Below are positions 7,146 to 14,901 of a stretch of DNA of 20,122 bases, piece by piece. The notes beneath the pieces were generated by a model. The model did no database searches and was not told the origin of the DNA. It saw only the letters and a program-made list of their open reading frames with translations. The stretch comes from a virus, in the IMG/VR virus record IMGVR_UViG_3300017971_000876, positions 1-20,122 of that record; one strand, given 5' to 3'. Each line of letters opens with the position of its first letter. Position 1 is the first letter of the stretch. The position numbers and the translations under genes were made by a program.

Positions 7146-8062
7146 TATGCTAATCCTGCCGGTTTTGCTTCGATTTCCGTATACCAGTCGCGCCCGAAGG
7201 TGTCGCCAAAGTGTTTTACACGCTCTACCTTAAACTGTCCGTTCACAAGTTCCGATTGTACTATTATTCGGCCTCCTGGTTTTAACTTTCCTTGCAACAA
7301 ACTCGTGACCGTTATCTTTCCTTTTTCTGCTATCTGCGGGGAACCCACCATCCCGAAGTCTTTAGATAAGATCACTATTTCTTCGAAGTTCGTATCCGTC
7401 GGAGCTAGTACTTGCAACGAACCATCTTGTATAGACCATCTAAACCCAGCTGAAGACATAAGAGAGTCAAGTATGTCCGCAGCGGAACCACTAGCGACGT
7501 AGCCTTGTGTAAATACGGAGTATCCGTTCCTAAAAACCCCTACTCCTAGTTTTTCTGCGATGTTGCCCGGGCTTACGTCTAGCAAAGCAGCGGCGTCTAA
7601 GGCTACTTGCGCGACAGTGGTTCCCGCTTTATATGATTTGTTCATCCTCCCTTTGCGGTATTTGTTTTCCCCGTCGCCGGCTTCGATGGTAGTTACCCAA
7701 TCTACTGCTTCCTTTTCCGAATGGGCGAAGGTGATATTACCCGAGAAGATGGTTTCTAAAGAACCCATGTATCCGGCTTCAATGACTAAAGGCCAATCAT
7801 AAGCGATAGGAGGAGTTGCCGTTCTTGCGGTATCTGCTATCTCCGCACCTGTCTGTATCGCCGCACGGTTAGGGATGTTTAGGTTGTAGACTGTGATAGT
7901 AGCTTGGTTAGGCTCTTTAGACAACGTCTTCTCTACGTCGAACGTAACGCGCAATTGTGTGTCTATACGATCCTTAACTAACGGGTCGCCTGTCTGCGTG
8001 GTTATAGGCACGCCTCCTATGTTCATCGAAAAGTCTCGATTGTATAGGTCTACAACAGTCAT
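7145..8062 (-). CDS. Baseplate hub protein (gp27/gpD-like)
   Basis: The product is 305 residues. An N-terminal region (DTQLRVTFDVEKTLSKEPNQ, then ATITVYNLNIPNRAAI) is typical of hub proteins that form the platform between tube and spike. A middle part with AGTTVAQVALDAAALLDVSP resembles the LysM-like/helical part of late-control-D-type hubs, and the C-terminus has strands around GRIIVQSELVNGQFKVERVK. It lies between the plug and spike genes, the expected site. I cannot tell from sequence alone whether gp27 or phage Mu gp44 is the nearer relative. The start overlaps the preceding TAA as TAATG. Confidence 0.8.
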   Translation of the reverse strand: MTVVDLYNRDFSMNIGGVPITTQTGDPLVKDRIDTQLRVTFDVEKTLSKEPNQATITVYNLNIPNRAAIQTGAEIADTARTATPPIAYDWPLVIEAGYMGSLETIFSGNITFAHSEKEAVDWVTTIEAGDGENKYRKGRMNKSYKAGTTVAQVALDAAALLDVSPGNIAEKLGVGVFRNGYSVFTQGYVASGSAADILDSLMSSAGFRWSIQDGSLQVLAPTDTNFEEIVILSKDFGMVGSPQIAEKGKITVTSLLQGKLKPGGRIIVQSELVNGQFKVERVKHFGDTFGRDWYTEIEAKPAGLA

Positions 8063-8397
8063 TAAGGCAAACTATCCTCTTCCACATAGCCGATTAACAC
8101 GTTCGTACCTAAGTCTTCGAACCCGGGATCCAGAGGTGTCGACCTAGTATCTATAGTAATTATCTCCCCCGGCGGTCGCGGAGTGTTACGCAAGGTATGT
8201 AGTTGTGCCCAGCTCGACACTAGACGGTATCCGCTTTTAATAGGGTTATCTTCGGTGTCAGAGATCGAAAAATACCAATAGTCGTCACGAGAGTTATAGT
8301 TGAAAGTCAACTTATAATTAACCCCGTCTAAAGCGACTATCCGCGAAAAGTTGCCTAGTGTGGTTGCATCTTTTATAGGAGTGATAATAATAGCCAT
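8062..8397 (-). CDS. Baseplate plug-like protein (Pam3 gp18/DUF6983 type)
   Basis: The product is 111 residues. VALDGVNYKLTFNYNSRDDY (21-40), a following WYFSISD, and a PPGEIITIDT segment (75-84) near an LG...VLIGYVEED end fit a small family that I recall as the baseplate plug of cyanophage Pam3. Such proteins are thought to close the tube lumen or bridge hub and Dit-like ring. A GGAGGGT ribosome site lies just before the ATG at 8397, and the stop overlaps the hub gene start. The fold family is recognised with fair confidence; the plug function rests on that homology. Confidence 0.7.
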   Translation of the reverse strand: MAIIITPIKDATTLGNFSRIVALDGVNYKLTFNYNSRDDYWYFSISDTEDNPIKSGYRLVSSWAQLHTLRNTPRPPGEIITIDTRSTPLDPGFEDLGTNVLIGYVEEDSLP

Positions 8398-8400
8398 CGA

Positions 8401-9042
8401 TTACCCTCCGAAGAAACTAGCTATATCGCTAAGTATAGAAGACCCCGCGGAAGACTGCGCTGGGGTGGCTGCTTCCGAGGGAACAGTGCCTTGGTTTGAC
8501 GCTGCGTTATTGGCTGGGTTTTCTGGTATAGGTACGTCTATAGACAGAGCTTTGGCTTTTTTTACCTCTTTCATGCTAATAGAACAGTTAAGTACTTGCC
8601 CGGTATCTGCGTTGCGGGTTACCACAAGACTTTCGATAGCCATACTAGTATAAGACCGTAGAGACGTTAAAACAGACATAGTAACGCCCTGTGTCATCAT
8701 CTCTTGCATTACGGCATATGCGTCGTCTGCCCTATCGGAGCCAGGGAAGGAAGGAACAAATGCATCCGACGCAAACGTAGACGGAGGGGAATTAATACTT
8801 GCTAAATACGTTATCGGCGTATTAGTTACTATACCTTCAATCTCGAGACGGGTAGGCAACTTCCGTATATGGTCCGTCATAGTCGAACCGTCTTCTACTG
8901 GGTGTTCTGTGATCTCCGCGCTGTCTGTATGTATTTCGTTGACGGAGCAGTCTAATTGTACGAAACCCACCCCTAATTGAGCAGGTGTGCTGCCAAAAGC
9001 CACTTTTGTTTTAGACCCAAAGAGGAATTCTGTCAAACCCAT
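8401..9042 (-). CDS. Dit-like baseplate/tail protein
   Basis: The product is 213 residues. The N-terminal part, with FVQLDCSVNEIHTDSAEITE, HPVEDGSTMTDHIRKLPTRL and EIEGIVTN, is characteristic of the Dit-like N-terminal domain found downstream of tape measure genes in many myoviruses. These proteins form the ring joining the tube end to the baseplate. After a central part ending in MKEVKKAKALSIDVP, the C-terminus is low-complexity (Ala/Ser/Pro-rich) and ends with a possible amphipathic helix, SILSDIASFFGG. The ATG overlaps the tape measure stop as TAATG. Confidence 0.8.
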   Translation of the reverse strand: MGLTEFLFGSKTKVAFGSTPAQLGVGFVQLDCSVNEIHTDSAEITEHPVEDGSTMTDHIRKLPTRLEIEGIVTNTPITYLASINSPPSTFASDAFVPSFPGSDRADDAYAVMQEMMTQGVTMSVLTSLRSYTSMAIESLVVTRNADTGQVLNCSISMKEVKKAKALSIDVPIPENPANNAASNQGTVPSEAATPAQSSAGSSILSDIASFFGG

Positions 9043-10838
9043 TATAGGAAGCTCCCAGCTACCGAAGGCCTTAGACTACGCCCTGCGGTTCGATTTTGGT
9101 TATCTAGAACTTTTTTAACTTCTCGTTTTGTTTGGGAAGCCACTTGTGCAGCAAGTTTACTCTCATCCATACCCGGCGCCGCGGAAACGTCGACGGATAT
9201 GTTTGCGTTATTTTCGCTATAGTAAGACATTGCTCCTTCAGCTGGGGCTATTGTGTTTGGGGTTACTTGTCCGCCCGTTGACTGCACTTCGTTGATCCCT
9301 CTTATTTGAGGCGGTAGCGTCTTGCCGTGCCCCGACCGGCCAAACATACCCGTGAAGAAGTCTCCAATCCCCTCGAACAACCCAACAACACTATCATAAA
9401 CACCGTTAGCCCAATTGACGATTCCGTCGCCTAAGTTGGTAAGACCTCCCATGATATCGGAAAAGAGTATTTTGTTTACATCATCGCTTACACCAAGGAA
9501 GGTTTCCGTGATCCACGTTGCGGTAGAACCCAGAGAAAACTTAAAGGCTTCAATCCCCTGCCTAATGAATTCTTCTATAGCTGCGGATAAGATGTCTAGA
9601 CCGAGGCTAGTAGACTGCCAAGCGCGATCCATGTAGCCTTCGATAACTAAGGCCATCTCATCCCACAACGCGCCTAGTACGTCGCTGGTGTCTTTAGTTT
9701 CATCCGTAAGGTCGTCGAAGAACATCTTCATACCTTCGAACGAATCCCTTAGGTCTATGTCGAAAGCCTCTATTAACCAATCGTTAAAGTCACCGAAGAG
9801 TGACTCTTTGCCGTCTAAAAAGGCTAGGAAGTCTTCTACTACCAGAAAGATACCGCCAAGGATGAGACCGAACTTGCCCCAAGCGCCCATCTTTAATAGC
9901 TTTATGATGCCCATAAGGGCTAACCCTAATGCGATAAATTTCTTAGCCCCGTCGGGGAGTCTTGAGAATAGCTTTCCAGACCACCGTATCAAAGTGAGAA
10001 AAGCAGAAATTAGCCTTCCAAAGACTGAGGCTACTCGACCAACTATGGGCGCGAGACGGGCGAATATGCTCTGAATCCCCTGACGGACCCATTTTCCGTT
10101 AGCTCGCCACCAATCTAGCATAGCATCAGTAGCTTGATTTATCGCGGGGAGTGCCGCTTCTGTGATGGCTAGTTTTATCCCACGGGTAGCCATCGATATG
10201 CGTTGTTGATTATCTACATAATCGGCGCTAGCTTTTATTGCGTCTTCTCGGATGACCGCGCCGAAGTCATCCATCTCTTGCATCATCTCGCGTAGGGCTC
10301 CGGAGCCCTCTTTGAGCATAGGTATTAAGTTAGCTCCGCCTCGCCCTAGTAGCTTAGTCGCTACTGCGGTTCGTTCTGCGTCGGAGCCTAACTCTTTCAT
10401 ACCGTCGGCAATTTCCATCAGGAGCTGAGTTGTATCTTTAAAATTGCCTTGTTCGTCTCTTACAGAGACGCCCAACCGTTGGAATTCTCTGGTGTAGGTT
10501 TTAAGTCCTGCTTGTGCGTCAACTTGCGCGGCTTGTAGCCGGCGTATACCGGATTCGATATCCCCTAATGACGCTCCTGATAGACTAGCAGCATGTTCAA
10601 ACTGTTGTAAGGTGGTAGTGGCTACGCCCGTCTTTTTAGACAGCTTGTCGAACCGGTCGCCTAAGCCCGTTATCTCTTTGATAGCGTTTTTGACAAAACC
10701 GAAAACTTTGATTCCAGCAAAAGCGATAGCCGCCGCTTTTGCTAGTTTCATAAGACCTTTAAGTCCGCCTTCGGCGTCCTTTAGTCCTTTTTTGTCGGTT
10801 TTTATGCCTAGTAAGGCAACTAGTTCTTTAATGATCAT
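9042..10838 (-). CDS. Tail tape measure protein
   Basis: The product is 598 residues. It follows the chaperone pair and has tape measure features: mostly helical, hydrophobic segments near 33-48, 266-284 and 300-338, and the region AVATKLLGRGGANLIPMLKE (158-177) common in phage tape measures. The protein fills the tail lumen during assembly, sets tail length and is released during infection. At about 1.5 angstroms per residue (a known rule of thumb) it would suit a tail of roughly 90 nm. No lysozyme or peptidase domain is visible. The ATG overlaps the chaperone stop (ATGA), coupling its synthesis to the frameshifted product. Confidence 0.9.
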   Translation of the reverse strand: MIIKELVALLGIKTDKKGLKDAEGGLKGLMKLAKAAAIAFAGIKVFGFVKNAIKEITGLGDRFDKLSKKTGVATTTLQQFEHAASLSGASLGDIESGIRRLQAAQVDAQAGLKTYTREFQRLGVSVRDEQGNFKDTTQLLMEIADGMKELGSDAERTAVATKLLGRGGANLIPMLKEGSGALREMMQEMDDFGAVIREDAIKASADYVDNQQRISMATRGIKLAITEAALPAINQATDAMLDWWRANGKWVRQGIQSIFARLAPIVGRVASVFGRLISAFLTLIRWSGKLFSRLPDGAKKFIALGLALMGIIKLLKMGAWGKFGLILGGIFLVVEDFLAFLDGKESLFGDFNDWLIEAFDIDLRDSFEGMKMFFDDLTDETKDTSDVLGALWDEMALVIEGYMDRAWQSTSLGLDILSAAIEEFIRQGIEAFKFSLGSTATWITETFLGVSDDVNKILFSDIMGGLTNLGDGIVNWANGVYDSVVGLFEGIGDFFTGMFGRSGHGKTLPPQIRGINEVQSTGGQVTPNTIAPAEGAMSYYSENNANISVDVSAAPGMDESKLAAQVASQTKREVKKVLDNQNRTAGRSLRPSVAGSFL

Positions 10839-11469
10839 TTGTGATTATCCGCTGCCCGGGCGTTAGCCTCTTCCTTGATATCTAGCACTAAGTTAGCGTC
10901 TAAAACATCGATTAGATCGTAATAGGTTTCTATCTCTGTAAGAGTGGCGACTCGTTCTGTGACGAGCCGCCATACCATCCAGTTTATGTGCTCAGGCACA
11001 GGGACACTAACCGTGCTATTTACCCTTTTGCGCTTTGGGAAGGTAGGACGTCTCCCAAGGCGCTCAAGGACTTTCCCCATTGTACCTTCATACCCCAAGC
11101 AAGCCATTGTAGCAGGGAACCGATGTCCCCTAAAAACAGTGCCTCAAACGCCCTATCTATGGACTTTCCGTTCACATGCGTTACTTGCGAGAGTCCTTTT
11201 ATAAGGTCGTTCTTTACTCGTTTGAGTTCTTGGGGTTTTAAGCTCTTAAGCGCGTCTAAAAATAAATCTGCGTCTATCTCTTTTTCTAAGATTTCCTCTT
11301 TATCGGCATCGCTCTTGCCTGAAAATATACCGTTAAGAATCGGAGCGACTACAGGAGAAAGAACAGATACAACGTCGATAAGCAGATCCATAGAGACACT
11401 AGGCGGCAAAGGATACATTTCAAAGTTATTATCGCCTATTTGTTTCGTTACTGGATCTTTTTGGCTCAT
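10835..11469 (-). CDS. Frameshifted long tail assembly chaperone (gpGT-like)
   Basis: Translation begins at the ATG at 11469, shares 133 codons with the short chaperone, shifts -1 at GGGAAAG (11077-11071) and continues in the other frame for 78 residues, giving about 211 residues. The junction reads ...KVQWGK then VLERLGRRPTFPKRKR. The second part, with ERVATLTEIETYYDLIDVLD and ANLVLDIKEEANARA, resembles the T part of lambda-type gpGT. The frame has an ATG at 11107, but it lacks its own ribosome site, which favours expression by frameshift. The long form would bridge the tape measure and tube subunits during assembly. It is absent from mature virions in known phages. The stop overlaps the tape measure ATG. 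Confidence 0.85.
11020..11469 (-). CDS. Short tail assembly chaperone (gpG-like)
   Basis: The product is 149 residues, the form made when ribosomes do not shift frame. It begins MSQKDPVTKQIGDNNFEMYP, a start typical of tail assembly chaperones lying between tube and tape measure genes. It has helical segments (EKEIDADLFLDALKSLKPQE; NDLIKGLSQVTHVNGKSIDR) and a C-terminus LSALGDVLPSQSAKG that lies within the frameshift stimulator. By analogy with lambda gpG it coats the tape measure before tube polymerisation. A strong AGGAGGT lies 9 bases before the ATG, fitting the large excess of the short form over the long form. Confidence 0.88.
   Translation of the reverse strand: MSQKDPVTKQIGDNNFEMYPLPPSVSMDLLIDVVSVLSPVVAPILNGIFSGKSDADKEEILEKEIDADLFLDALKSLKPQELKRVKNDLIKGLSQVTHVNGKSIDRAFEALFLGDIGSLLQWLAWGMKVQWGKSLSALGDVLPSQSAKG
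11030..11077 (-). promoter_or_regulatory. -1 programmed frameshift signal: GGGAAAG slippery site plus stem-loop
   Basis: In the frame of the short chaperone the codons are TGG GGA AAG, giving a canonical X XXY YYZ heptamer G GGA AAG at 11077-11071, the same heptamer used by lambda G/GT. After a 7-base spacer, arms GCGCCTTGGGA (11063-11053) and TCCCAAAGCGC (11040-11030) form an 11-position stem with one C.A mismatch around a 12-base loop. The loop segment TACCT could also pair with GGGTA just after the stem, which would make a pseudoknot; that last point is speculative. Confidence 0.88.
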
Positions 11470-11472
11470 TTA

Positions 11473-11910
11473 TTAATTACCTCCTACATTCATTACAAGG
11501 TCATCGGTTTCAACAATCCACTCTCGAGTAGTAACTTCGTTTGAATACTCGACATTAGCGGGCTTGACAATCCAAGACTTCTCGGCAAACACTAAAGTAG
11601 TAGCGGTAGTACTAGAGTTGTCTTTAATCTGGCTAGGCCCAATAGCATCGCCGGAAGGTGAAATTTCATCTAGGTTGACCGCAGCCGAAAGCAGCTGGTT
11701 AGTCAAGCTAGACTGTAAAAGCGTGAACGTAATACGACCGCTTTTGTTGTTAGACCGAGCCCGACAGCTATCACCGTCGGAACCTACAGTTAAATTAAAA
11801 CTATCTGCGTTACGCTCGACAGTTACAAAAGTGCCTTCGGCGAATCCGCTTACCGGGATACCTACGGCTACGAGGGAAATTTGAGCAGGATCATAAACTC
11901 CTAAAGCCAT
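11473..11910 (-). CDS. Tail tube protein (DUF3277/KPP10 ORF10-like)
   Basis: The product is 145 residues, the standard length for the DUF3277 tube proteins of KPP10-type myoviruses. The N-terminus ALGVYDPAQISLVAVGIPVS and the segment GFAEGTFVTVERNADSFNLT are characteristic, followed by SNNKSGRITFTLLQSS and a C-terminal VEYSNEVTTREWIVET. It polymerises into the inner tube through which DNA passes. It directly follows the sheath gene, whose stop codon overlaps this gene's ribosome site. High expression is suggested by the strong AGGAGGT. Confidence 0.9.
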   Translation of the reverse strand: MALGVYDPAQISLVAVGIPVSGFAEGTFVTVERNADSFNLTVGSDGDSCRARSNNKSGRITFTLLQSSLTNQLLSAAVNLDEISPSGDAIGPSQIKDNSSTTATTLVFAEKSWIVKPANVEYSNEVTTREWIVETDDLVMNVGGN

Positions 11911-11917
11911 TGTTTAG

Positions 11918-11924
11918 ACCTCCT
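11918..11924 (-). promoter_or_regulatory. Strong ribosome binding site of the tube gene
   Basis: AGGAGGT lies 7 bases before the tube ATG at 11910 and overlaps the TAG stop of the sheath gene. The same layout, CTATAGGAGGT with the TAG stop inside, precedes the sheath gene itself. Confidence 0.85.
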
Positions 11925-13446
11925 ATAGCGAGATGGTTCCAGTAATCTGGACTCTGTGGACAGCCCCGGCGTAATTCGCGGTGAACGTGATATCGGGTAG
12001 GATCCTTAGACCTTTATTGGCGTCAGATATGGCCGATACGTCTGGCACGAACACTTCCGGTGCGGGGTTGTTAGTAAGTAATCTCTCGGGATTGGCTTCG
12101 TCTACGGTGAACTCTTTTAGGGCCTGTCGCACGCGGGCTTCCACCCTTGCGATACCGTTGTTAGTGTATGGAATCTTTCCATCATTCGCTAGCTGAGTAA
12201 ATACGTATTCCTTCATACGCTGCTCTAGCGCGTCTGTTCCTCGAATAATGTCGTAGAATTCGTTACCCGAAACCTCTCCGTTTAGAGTGATACTTACTCC
12301 GGAGATACTTACATAATAGTTAGCGTCTTTGCCTTCCAGCGCAGTTGTATGGGTATCACTGAGTTTCATCACATCGACGCTACTAAGGGACTTAAAAGCC
12401 CAAGTAATAGATCCGGGATCCTCAGGGAGACAACGACCTGCCCACGCGGCGCAAGGAAATTGGGTGTTGGCTTTGTAATGATAGGTATACATTGTTCTAT
12501 CATACCCAGCCGTCTGTAGCGTTGCTGCAATATCGGTCGTGGAAGTTGAATCGTATGTTTCGTTATCCGGGCTAGAACAAATCATAGTCTTGTTAGGACT
12601 CATCGCCTCAACCCCAGCGGCTAACGCTGAGAGTACGGCTTTGCCTTGGTTAGTCGGCAAGATCGCATAAAAATCATCGTACTGCGCGCGAATCGCCGTA
12701 AGGTCTGCAACGATACCGTTCGGAGTGCCGTCTGCGGTGACATCGGCAAAATGAAGCAAGTCGTAATCCGCGTTAACTCCGTACAACCTAAATTTATCAG
12801 GCACGGTATCGGCGGCAACAGATACGTAAGTCGTATTATCTGTAGCAGTTATAGAACTTTTCGGACCTACGTAATTCCAAGTAACGGTTCCATCCGTAAT
12901 ACCGGAACCCGTTCCTGTCGGTCCGCCAGCCGCTGCCGAAGTTCCGGCAGATGTGCAAATATAAATCTTAACCGGAGCGGTGTCGTTAGTGACATGATCG
13001 CCTACCGCGTATGCAGTTGTCCCAGACCAAGCGGAAGGGTCTAATGCTCCTGCCAATCCTGCGCAAATCTCGGCAACAGTAGGGGTCGCGTCTGTGGTGT
13101 ATTTGGCTTCTACTCCGTTGTGATACACTTTATACGCATAACTAGCACGCAAATCTGCGCTATTAGGCGTAATGTTTACGGTCATAACCTGATCGTTGGC
13201 GGTCCTGCCTACGGCTAACGTAGATGGTCTAGGTGTTTGCGCAAATACCGCGCTAGCTGCAAGGTATGCTGCGCTTGTAGTTGCGAAGCCGTCTGTTACC
13301 ATATCGGCCACAGACGTATAAAGTCTATACCTCTCGGGAAAGACTGTGTGATACGCCGTTATCAACGGGATACCAAAACCTACCCGGGTAGGAGTCGTAG
13401 TAGCCCTCGTAATCGAAACCGACACAATAGTAGTCAGCGTAGTCAT
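11923..13446 (-). CDS. Tail sheath protein (DUF3383) with inserted carbohydrate-binding-like module
   Basis: The product is 507 residues. The N-terminus (SITRATTTPTRVGFGIPLIT; FPERYRLYTSVADMVTDGFA) and C-terminus (PDITFTANYAGAVHRVQITG) are those of DUF3383 proteins, the contractile sheath subunits of small-baseplate myoviruses. The part around EICAGLAGALD (126-136) should run straight into KSSITATDNTTYVSVAAD (196-213), but about 60 residues are placed between: a W-x-x-x-T-A-Y-x-x-G-D start, Cys164, and TDGTVTWNYVG at the end. This resembles small carbohydrate-binding-like modules and would face outward on the tail. AGGAGGT lies 6 bases before the ATG. Confidence 0.9.
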   Translation of the reverse strand: MTTLTTIVSVSITRATTTPTRVGFGIPLITAYHTVFPERYRLYTSVADMVTDGFATTSAAYLAASAVFAQTPRPSTLAVGRTANDQVMTVNITPNSADLRASYAYKVYHNGVEAKYTTDATPTVAEICAGLAGALDPSAWSGTTAYAVGDHVTNDTAPVKIYICTSAGTSAAAGGPTGTGSGITDGTVTWNYVGPKSSITATDNTTYVSVAADTVPDKFRLYGVNADYDLLHFADVTADGTPNGIVADLTAIRAQYDDFYAILPTNQGKAVLSALAAGVEAMSPNKTMICSSPDNETYDSTSTTDIAATLQTAGYDRTMYTYHYKANTQFPCAAWAGRCLPEDPGSITWAFKSLSSVDVMKLSDTHTTALEGKDANYYVSISGVSITLNGEVSGNEFYDIIRGTDALEQRMKEYVFTQLANDGKIPYTNNGIARVEARVRQALKEFTVDEANPERLLTNNPAPEVFVPDVSAISDANKGLRILPDITFTANYAGAVHRVQITGTISL

Positions 13447-13452
13447 GTGGTT

Positions 13453-13459
13453 ACCTCCT
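13453..13459 (-). promoter_or_regulatory. Strong ribosome binding site of the sheath gene
   Basis: AGGAGGT sits 6 bases before the sheath ATG at 13446 and overlaps the TAG stop of the upstream neck gene. It fixes the start of the sheath protein and fits a very abundant product. Confidence 0.85.
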
Positions 13460-14036
13460 ATAGTGACACTGTTGTGTCAATTTCTACTTCGGAATCATCC
13501 GTATTAGATATTTCTACTTGTTCTATATAAGTGACATATTCGTAAGCGTTCAGAGGTGCTCCGAAAGTTACGTCTATGTTTGCTCTTGATACATAAGCGT
13601 CGTGTATTAATTGGTCAATATTCTGTACGGTGCCCGTGTTATTGACCGCAATACTGTTACTTCTGAAATGGTCTATGTAGCTAGGCATACGCAGCGCGGA
13701 TTGTGCCCGTGCAGCATACTGCGTAGCCGCATAACCTGGGTTTCGAGAGTCTTGTAAGGCTATATAAAATTGCACACTAATAACAAACGTACAAGGCACG
13801 CAAGTGTTGTATTCGATCTCCCGCAATAAACGTTCTTCGTCAAAAGTCGTACGTGTCTCCCAGTGGGACGACACAGGAGTAGGCCCAGAGATAACCATAA
13901 GACTAGCGAACGGATAGTCAGGCAAAGGGGCAGATTGGTTGCGCCATATAGTTTTTATATTAGTAGCGTCTTGACACCATTGTTGTACGGCGTTTTGAAA
14001 CGTCTCTAGGCTAATAGGGCTATCTACCGGCTGCAT
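13458..14036 (-). CDS. Neck/tail terminator-like protein (LIC_12616 family)
   Basis: The product is 192 residues. The segment WCQDATNIKTIWRNQSAPLP followed by DYPFASLMVIS (41-51), then strands with CTFVISVQFYIALQDSRN and a C-terminal region TYIEQVEISN, fits the LIC_12616-type proteins encoded immediately before DUF3383 sheaths. They are regarded as tail terminators or neck proteins that cap the tail for head joining. The ATG at 14036 lies 17 bases inside the end of the upstream gene, preceded by AAGAG. Gene order (connector, gp10/gpG-like, closure, terminator, sheath) strongly supports the role. Confidence 0.8.
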   Translation of the reverse strand: MQPVDSPISLETFQNAVQQWCQDATNIKTIWRNQSAPLPDYPFASLMVISGPTPVSSHWETRTTFDEERLLREIEYNTCVPCTFVISVQFYIALQDSRNPGYAATQYAARAQSALRMPSYIDHFRSNSIAVNNTGTVQNIDQLIHDAYVSRANIDVTFGAPLNAYEYVTYIEQVEISNTDDSEVEIDTTVSL

Positions 14037-14397
14037 CTTCTACTCTTGTCGCTAGCGCTTTGTAATGCACGTTACGGAACCAAACCCTATCTATTTGATA
14101 AGTCTTGCCGTTATATATAATAAGGTCCGGTTGTGTTTTGTTAATTTGGTCTATCGTTCTTAGTTCGTCGTCAGCGTATATTTTTATAGTGTCTCGGCCT
14201 CTTCTGCCTTCTGGTAGGTCGTTTATTTCAATACCGTTTGCCGGCTGTATATGCGCCTGTATAGTAGACTGTGTAGGTACTGGCTCTTGATACCGGCCAT
14301 GTTCGTCATAGCCTCCTACGGATGCGCGGATTAACGTGTAAGGGCTTGACGTCTTTACAAGCAAGTCCTCAAAAAGCCTAGTCCATTCTACTACCAT
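14020..14397 (-). CDS. Head-closure/head-tail joining-like protein
   Basis: The product is 125 residues. After an N-terminal helix, SVGGYDEHGRYQEPVPTQST (26-45) and the following strands (ADDELRTIDQ, then DLIIYNGKTYQIDRVWFRN) give the pattern of small beta-barrel head-closure or stopper proteins: a G...Y...G start, an LPEGRR turn at 61-66 and a late YNGKTYQIDRV. Such proteins seal the portal channel and receive the tail. The ATG at 14397 has only a weak AAGAA upstream; the gene follows the gp10/gpG-like one by 3 bases. The exact family is not certain. Confidence 0.7.
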   Translation of the reverse strand: MVVEWTRLFEDLLVKTSSPYTLIRASVGGYDEHGRYQEPVPTQSTIQAHIQPANGIEINDLPEGRRGRDTIKIYADDELRTIDQINKTQPDLIIYNGKTYQIDRVWFRNVHYKALATRVEDAAGR

Positions 14398-14400
14398 GTT

Positions 14401-14901
14401 TTATTTCTTCGACTTAGGGTCTACAACTTCTACGCCTATAGCGTCCATTAGTTGCCCCGTATCCCTCAAAATCGGATCTCCTGATTTACCTTGTTGTTCT
14501 TTTCGAGCTTTAGTACTATCCGCCCAATCTGCTATTTGTCTCAGCTTATGACCGTTAACAGTCTCAAACATATCGGCTTTAAACATCTCGCCTAGTAATA
14601 GTAAAAGACCGTCTATATCTTTTCCCTCGAGAGCCTTCTTTAATATTTCCGCCTCTTCTTTGGAGTATTTTTCCGCGTGTTGCTCCAGAGTAGCTCTCAT
14701 TAATTTGCGCTCTGGTATCTTTCCGTCTTTACTTCCAAATTCATGCACAGCGGCTAACTCTACATTAGTAGTCCCGTCGTGGTCTTGGCCTGCTTCGGAA
14801 CCTTGCCAGCCGACAGAAGCCGCTTTACCGTTTACATTACGGCTTAACATTTTTTTTATTTTGTTCCAGCCGCGGTCTTTTTCATCGGTGTATTTCGTCA
14901 T
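14401..14901 (-). CDS. Neck/tail completion protein, HK97 gp10/Mu gpG-like
   Basis: The product is 166 residues. VELAAVHEFGSKDGKIPERK (48-67) is a well-known signature of phage virion morphogenesis/tail completion proteins (HEFG followed by IPER), and RDTGQLMDAIGVEVV near the C-terminus is the second one. A basic N-terminal region (NKIKKMLSRNVNGKAASVGW) precedes them. It probably acts at the head-tail junction. The ATG overlaps the connector stop (TAATG). Confidence 0.8.
   Translation of the reverse strand: MTKYTDEKDRGWNKIKKMLSRNVNGKAASVGWQGSEAGQDHDGTTNVELAAVHEFGSKDGKIPERKLMRATLEQHAEKYSKEEAEILKKALEGKDIDGLLLLLGEMFKADMFETVNGHKLRQIADWADSTKARKEQQGKSGDPILRDTGQLMDAIGVEVVDPKSKK

Noticed and set aside
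11020-11031. GCA AAA GGG TAA at the end of the short chaperone as a second slippery site
   Set aside because: It does not fit X XXY YYZ because the second tRNA would re-pair poorly, and the upstream GGGAAAG with its stem-loop explains the frame change.
10835-11107. Independent gene starting at the ATG at 11107
   Set aside because: No ribosome site precedes it, it begins within the short chaperone gene, and the frameshift signal lies 30 bases downstream, so the frame is best read as the second half of a fusion.
13453-13467. TCACTATAGGAGG upstream of the sheath gene resembling a T7 promoter core
   Set aside because: The upstream half of the promoter (TAATACGAC) is absent. The bases are explained by the codons for Ser-Leu and the TAG stop of the neck gene followed by its neighbour's AGGAGGT.
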